Source: Ampullaceana balthica
Taxonomy: Eukaryota > Mollusca > Gastropoda > Lymnaeidae
Reading direction: 5' to 3'
Assembly (NCBI GenBank): GCA_944989445.1
Contig: CALYLW010000330.1
Span: 432,001-496,000, forward strand
Length of the DNA stretch: 64,000 nt
Part shown: positions 59,686 to 64,000 of the stretch, piece by piece
How positions within the stretch are numbered: the stretch's first letter is position 1
Layout: the number at the start of each line of letters is the position of its first letter
Notes under the pieces: model-generated
What the model was told of the DNA's origin: nothing
Database searches by the model: none
What the model saw: the letters and a program-made list of their open reading frames with translations, nothing else
Position numbers and translations under genes: made by a program

Positions 59686-60559
59686 GTTTTGTTATATGGA
59701 ATAATATGAGTCTAGCAATTCCTTAAGGAATGTAGGTATTTATTGATAAAGTTATAAATCTTCCAAATGAAAAATCTTGAATTCAAAATGTTAAGTCCAA
59801 ATAAGTGACATGTCTAAACCATGCAATTTAGTTTTGACAAGATGAGACAACAAAAGTATCATCACCCGGGATCTTTAGTATACCTTATATATACGCTCCC
59901 TCAGATTGACAAAACACATCCAATGGTCCAATCGTTTTGAATAAAAGTCATTTGGTTAAATTTTCAATTTTCGAGTAGTTTTTTAAACAATTTAGTTCAC
60001 TCCATTAATCAAAAATTGCAATTACAAACTCTTCACACACTGAATGGATACGACTTAATTTCCTTGATTTATAATTCACACTGACACAGTTGTTAATAGT
60101 CCATAGCTTTCCAAGTTCAATGTTTATTTTCAAATAATTCCTGGAATCAAACACATCAGTGAGCCTGCTGACGTCACGACCTATATATGTTCACCGTGTG
60201 TCACCATACAGTAAGCCTACACGACCCAGATTCCAGCACTGTGTAGTATACTGTAGTAGGCTTGTCGACTGCGTGACTGTAAGGTAGAACTAACTAGGTG
60301 ACCTAGTTTTTACGCATCGCACGGAGTGATCACGTGCGTTATGCCACCATCTTGAAATATTTTTGTATCAAATGTTTCATTGAAGCACGAAAGTTTATTC
60401 ACAGCTTTTTACGAACTGGAATATTCACAAAATACGATAGCTGCTAATATTTCTTCTTTTAATGAATACTTTCCTTTTTGAAATATCCAATACTTGTCAC
60501 TTCCACGAAACCTCACTTTCTAAAATTTCTTGTACTGTGTTCACTTAGGACTTTACTTA

Positions 60560-60568
60560 CTGACACCA
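60560..60568 (-). promoter_or_regulatory. Primer-binding site, tRNA-Leu type
   Basis: CTGACACCA on the plus strand is identical to the last nine bases of many animal tRNA-Leu molecules, so the minus-strand RNA can pair with that tRNA. It starts one base inside the 5' LTR, the usual place. Confidence 0.75.
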
Positions 60569-60569
60569 A

Positions 60570-60909
60570 TGTAACTGTGACTGACTTTTTTACTTATTAA
60601 TATGTAACTTGTAGGCGTTCTCTCAATACATAATCTTGTACACAATAATCCACTGAAGAACTTGTTTCAATAAAACAACTTTAAAATGTATACTATGTAC
60701 ATAACATATAATTTGAGGTTATACAACGTGGAAATCTTGAGGCACACACACATTCCGTCCTTCCACTACGGAACTTCTCTTACAACTCATCGCCCAACCT
60801 TCTCAGCCAATGGGAAGGCTTCTCTCTTCCCGCGCTTATTACTCACGTAACCTCTCCGTCATCCGATCATGCAATACACACATGATACACTGGTGATTCA
60901 CATGTGACA
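60570..60909 (-). repeat. 5' LTR
   Basis: 340 bp, TG...CA ends. On the minus strand it contains an inverted CCAAT (CCCATTGGCTG) and TTATTGAAACAAG. No perfect TATA box is obvious. Confidence 0.93.
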
Positions 60910-61050
60910 ACAACCCCTATTATAAAATATTTTGTGTACATTTCAGGAAGTTTAATATTACGTATTTATCAAGTACAAGTTAGTTGGGCTTTTGAAAAAG
61001 GTGGGCGTCGTAGGTGCCCTAAAAAAAGTGGGCGACGCAGGTGCCACGGC

Positions 61051-62444
61051 GCCCCAGGACAACCTGGTTAAGACTTGATAAGTGTGTCTTCAGAAATTTT
61101 ACATGGAATATCAACTGAACTTTGCAGGAATAAGCTTAGAACTTGTACACATACTATTCAGAGATTTGGTAATCATCTTAGCAGAGCTTCTAGTTAACAA
61201 TTTTTTTAAACAACTAGCCAGCAAGAAAATGTATTCGAAATGTATTAATTGACATAACTATGTTTGCCACAAGCAAAAGATCTAACAATGATATTCGGAC
61301 TGATAGTTTAAATTTATTTATTTTTTATTCCTAAGCTAGGTGAAACACTTTTAGCGTCTGTTACTATTTGTTACAGAAGCTAGAACGTTTTGTCTATGCC
61401 GTCGAATGTACTAAGAAAGGACTGAAGGAAAGAAAAGAAAAAAAAACAGTTCGCACCATGGCAGGGACCGTACCGTCATTAGAAGCCGGCATCACTAAAT
61501 TGGTTTTCTTCCTGTCAAAGTCAGTCAGAGTCCTGTACTTTCGGCTGCTGTGGTCGCTGGAGTTCCTGTGACTGACTTGAACCAAGGGGGGGCAACCGAG
61601 TACTCTCGAGATGATGACAAGTGGTCACTGCATAGTTAGCACTCCCCACGGGCTGACCGGTAAATCGAATCTTCCAAAGTCTGTGCCAGACGCAATTGCG
61701 TAACAGCAGTTAAGACTTCCCCTCCCCCTCATTCTAATCATTTTTGATAGAGGCCCTAAGACGTCAGCATTGAGTAAATTGTGTTTTTGGTCGTTGTTTT
61801 TTTCTGAGCAAGTTTTCCAGACGTTGGAGAAAAGTGACTGAATTGTGTTGAATATTTATAACTAATTTATCCAAGAGCCAATTCAATTTATCCCGGCAGA
61901 CCCTAAAATCTCAGATAACCAGATTAAGGATGCGACTAAAAGAGTGACTTCCCTTTCAATCATTTTTTTGTGCTCTGCGTGAATGCGAAAATCAATTTTA
62001 AAATGGCTCGGGAGTTCTAGGTTTTTTTTAATAAATTGTTCATTCCCCCCCTCCTCCCCCCCCCATGTATTGCAATCTAAATCGCCAGCCGAACACATTC
62101 CGTGCGTCATGCCCGAGGACATAAATGTCTAAAAATAGTAACCAGACATAAGGGACCTCAAATGGATATTAGAAAATATATTTAGTTAATGAGCCTAGAT
62201 TGATGCCTCGCGTCATTAAATTAAGTGTTCTAAAGACAAATCTGAGGGGAGGCTATTCTATTAAAGGCTGGTCCACACCTAACAAATGCTCGCGAGCATT
62301 TGCGAGCGAAGTATTTTTTGTATTTTTACGCCAACTCCATGTCACATGGTAAATTATTACAAATTAAAGTTCAAAGTTCTTCACTGGCGAGTTGTTAATG
62401 TTCACTACGATGTGATATATATATATATATCCTATATAATAAAA
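61051..62444. other. Non-coding DNA, no gene recognised
   Basis: No coding region. At 62268-62320 the phrase GGCTGGTCCACACCTAACAA followed by the palindrome AAATGCTCGCGAGCATTT looks like one end of another MITE; the partner end was not found. A (TA)n run is at 62419-62430. Confidence 0.45.
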
Positions 62445-62615
62445 GGGGCCGTCCATAAATGACGTCACGCACCTAGGGGAGAGGGGGGCCACACTTTTGT
62501 GACGATGCTTGACGAGGGGGAGGGAGGGGGTTTAAAGAAATGTGGCGTCACATCAAAAGGGTAACTTTAAAATAAAACTTCCACTCAAATATTTTGTCAC
62601 TTACAATTTATTCCA
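62445..62615. mobile_element. Truncated GGGGCCGTCCATAAATGACG MITE
   Basis: Starts GGGGCCGTCCATAAATGACG and is collinear with the reverse complement of about 2100-2272 (GTCACGCACCTAGGG, TTTGTGACGATG, TGTGGCGTCACATCAAAA, CTTACAATTTATT). The other terminus is absent. Confidence 0.75.
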
Positions 62616-63725
62616 TGATTTTTTTTTAATATATATATTTTTTTAATCAGTGCTTCTCAATGTGCCAGTCGGTAGGCCATCAGACGCCGGTCTGCGTAAG
62701 TTATCAAGAAATGACAATTGAATCTCATTACAATCCTTAAGTTTGAGAACTCATGAGAATGTATGAAATTGTTACCATGCGTCGTTTGATGTTGACATCA
62801 AAGCATTTGTGATGTCACCGCCGCTCCGTTTGGTTCTCTCACGGCAGTAGTCGACGAACGTTTTTGCCCGTTACCCCAAAGTATACAAGTTTCTGTGTGC
62901 GTTATCCCCCCCCCAGTTTCGATGTCCTGCTCACATGACTCGGGGATTTGGGGGAGCGTCGTTAGCACCCCCCCCCCGAAAATGCAACTGCAACTTGTGA
63001 GTTTTACAAGCATGATCTGAATAGGATTATGTAAAGATATTTTAAGTCAAAACGACACGGAATATCAATTTTTTTAATTTATTTTTTTATACAATTATAA
63101 ACGTTTTAAGTTTGATATAAGTTTGATATAATTGTTCGATTGGTTTTTGGTCAAACGCCAAGAGTTACCTTTTTACCCCAAATGAGATAATTTACCGCTG
63201 TTCACAGACCCCTCGGTTAAACCGCCCGATGGCGGTAGCCATGTATTTTTCATTAGTTTATAAATTCCACAAGAGAATGCAACAATTTAAACACGCCTTC
63301 TCGTCCATACAACAACAACAACAACAACAAAAAATAAATAAATTTAAAAAAATTTAAAAAATATTCGTGAGCTTCGGAGTAAAAAGTTATGATGATATTG
63401 GATATTTTATTAATGTCATAGTATTTTTCAGTCTTCAACTTGCAGGAATTACTGTATTTTGCGACACACAAGATGACACCCTACCTTCTTGCACAAATGT
63501 GGGGTTCGTACAGCACTCTCCATATTTCTCTTCCAGCACATAACCAAATAATTTTTAGAAAACGTGAGATTTGATATCAATGTCGTAATTTTATATCAAA
63601 TGCCTTTGATCTGCGTATACATAGCAGGAAAACTGTCATTATAAGATCGAAATCAATTTGAGGAATCGTCTTGTATCTATATATTCTTGGTTTATCAACA
63701 ATGAAATGATCCTTGTAATATCAAT
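62616..63725. other. Non-coding DNA, no gene recognised
   Basis: C-runs at 62907 and 62970 and a (CAA)n run at 63309-63330. No coding region or RNA gene recognised. Confidence 0.45.
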
Positions 63726-63774
63726 AGTCACATAGTCAGTTCCTTACTGGGATACAGCGCTATATAAATTATCA

Positions 63775-63818
<44 letters not shown>

Positions 63819-63827
63819 GCGAGCGTA
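63726..63827 (+). mobile_element. SINE/LINE 3' tail with (ATT)n
   Basis: ACAGCGCTATATAAATTATC followed by about twelve TTA repeats is the kind of 3' tail seen on several SINE/LINE families in aquatic animals. The body upstream is not recognisable. Confidence 0.45.
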
Positions 63828-64000
63828 ATCGCGAAGGTTAACCACATCAAATGGTTTTTGAAATTACCGCTGCATTGTTCGATAGCTGCCTTGGAAACTA
63901 GACACATTTTTTTTTAAATATATTATATAAAACAAGCCGAAATCATACTTAATGTTATAGGGCTTTAAGCCATGTAGGGGCTGATTTTGCTATCACGTCA

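Larger units (their letters stand above)
56985..60914 (-). mobile_element. Non-autonomous LTR retrotransposon encoding only a KH-containing Gag
   Basis: LTRs at 56990-57340 and 60570-60909 are flanked by the 5-bp duplication ACAAC (56985-56989 and 60910-60914). The coding direction is minus, so the 5' LTR is the right-hand one. Next to it, one base in, is a primer site TGGTGTCAG (plus-strand CTGACACCA, 60560-60568) that matches the 3' end of tRNA-Leu. A polypurine tract (GAAGGATGGGGGTGAA on the minus strand, plus 57341-57356) abuts the 3' LTR. The interior of about 3.2 kb has only the gag-like gene. No protease, reverse transcriptase, RNase H or integrase motif was found. Mobilisation would need enzymes from a related full element. 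Confidence 0.92.
56956..61050 (-). mobile_element. Helitron-like GCGCC repeat split by the LTR retrotransposon
   Basis: Left remnant 56960-56989 (GTGGGCACCGTAGGCACCCT) and right remnant 60910-61050 (CCCCTATTATAAAATA, TTTCAGGAAGTTTAATATTA, GGGCTTTTGAAAAAGGTGGG) join, after removal of 56990-60914, into the order seen at 17400-17545. The inserted element entered at ACAAC, matching GGGGTTGT of the intact copy. Confidence 0.75.

Overview
The window looks like nuclear DNA from a repeat-rich invertebrate, most likely a lophotrochozoan and probably a gastropod mollusc. That placement is an inference. It rests on one large intron-split cadherin-family gene whose whole ectodomain sits in a single exon, no operon-like gene packing, AT-rich non-coding DNA, and dense families of MITEs, Helitron-like repeats, LTR and LINE relics and minisatellites. 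Nothing in the sequence names the species.

One confident host gene occupies 10123-41504 (+): a delta-like protocadherin in four coding exons. Exon 1 (10123-12879) holds the signal peptide, seven cadherin repeats, the membrane span and the start of the tail. Exons at 28812-29003, 31132-31285 and 40531-41504 encode the rest of a Ser/Thr-rich tail. Splice signals and phases (0, 0, 1) agree throughout, giving about 1358 residues. Introns are about 15.9, 2.1 and 9.2 kb and are filled with minisatellites and transposon relics. Candidate untranslated exons lie upstream and a possible frame-breaking cassette exon lies in the last intron.

Upstream (1-10 kb): a MITE with inverted ends (1871-2272), a 29-bp minisatellite, a textbook hAT MITE with an 8-bp duplication (3585-3939), a LINE reverse-transcriptase tail relic (4215-4510, -) and a 20-bp minisatellite. 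Downstream (41.5-64 kb) is a transposon graveyard: a 31-bp minisatellite with two linked unit types; a 4.2-kb hAT element (46812-51000) nested in a hAT MITE; two palindromic repeat elements in opposite orientation; a mirror-arranged array of ~0.5-kb repeat units (52.0-56.95 kb); and Helitron-like repeats.

The most interesting object is at 56985-60914: a complete LTR retrotransposon on the minus strand with ~98% identical LTRs, a 5-bp target duplication (ACAAC), a tRNA-Leu-type primer site and a polypurine tract. Its only protein is a Gag: coiled coil, SCAN-like capsid region, CCHC zinc knuckle, Arg/Tyr/Asp repeats and then a C-terminal KH RNA-binding domain. No pol is present. A Gag with a KH domain on a pol-less LTR element is unusual and is the main candidate for something undescribed.
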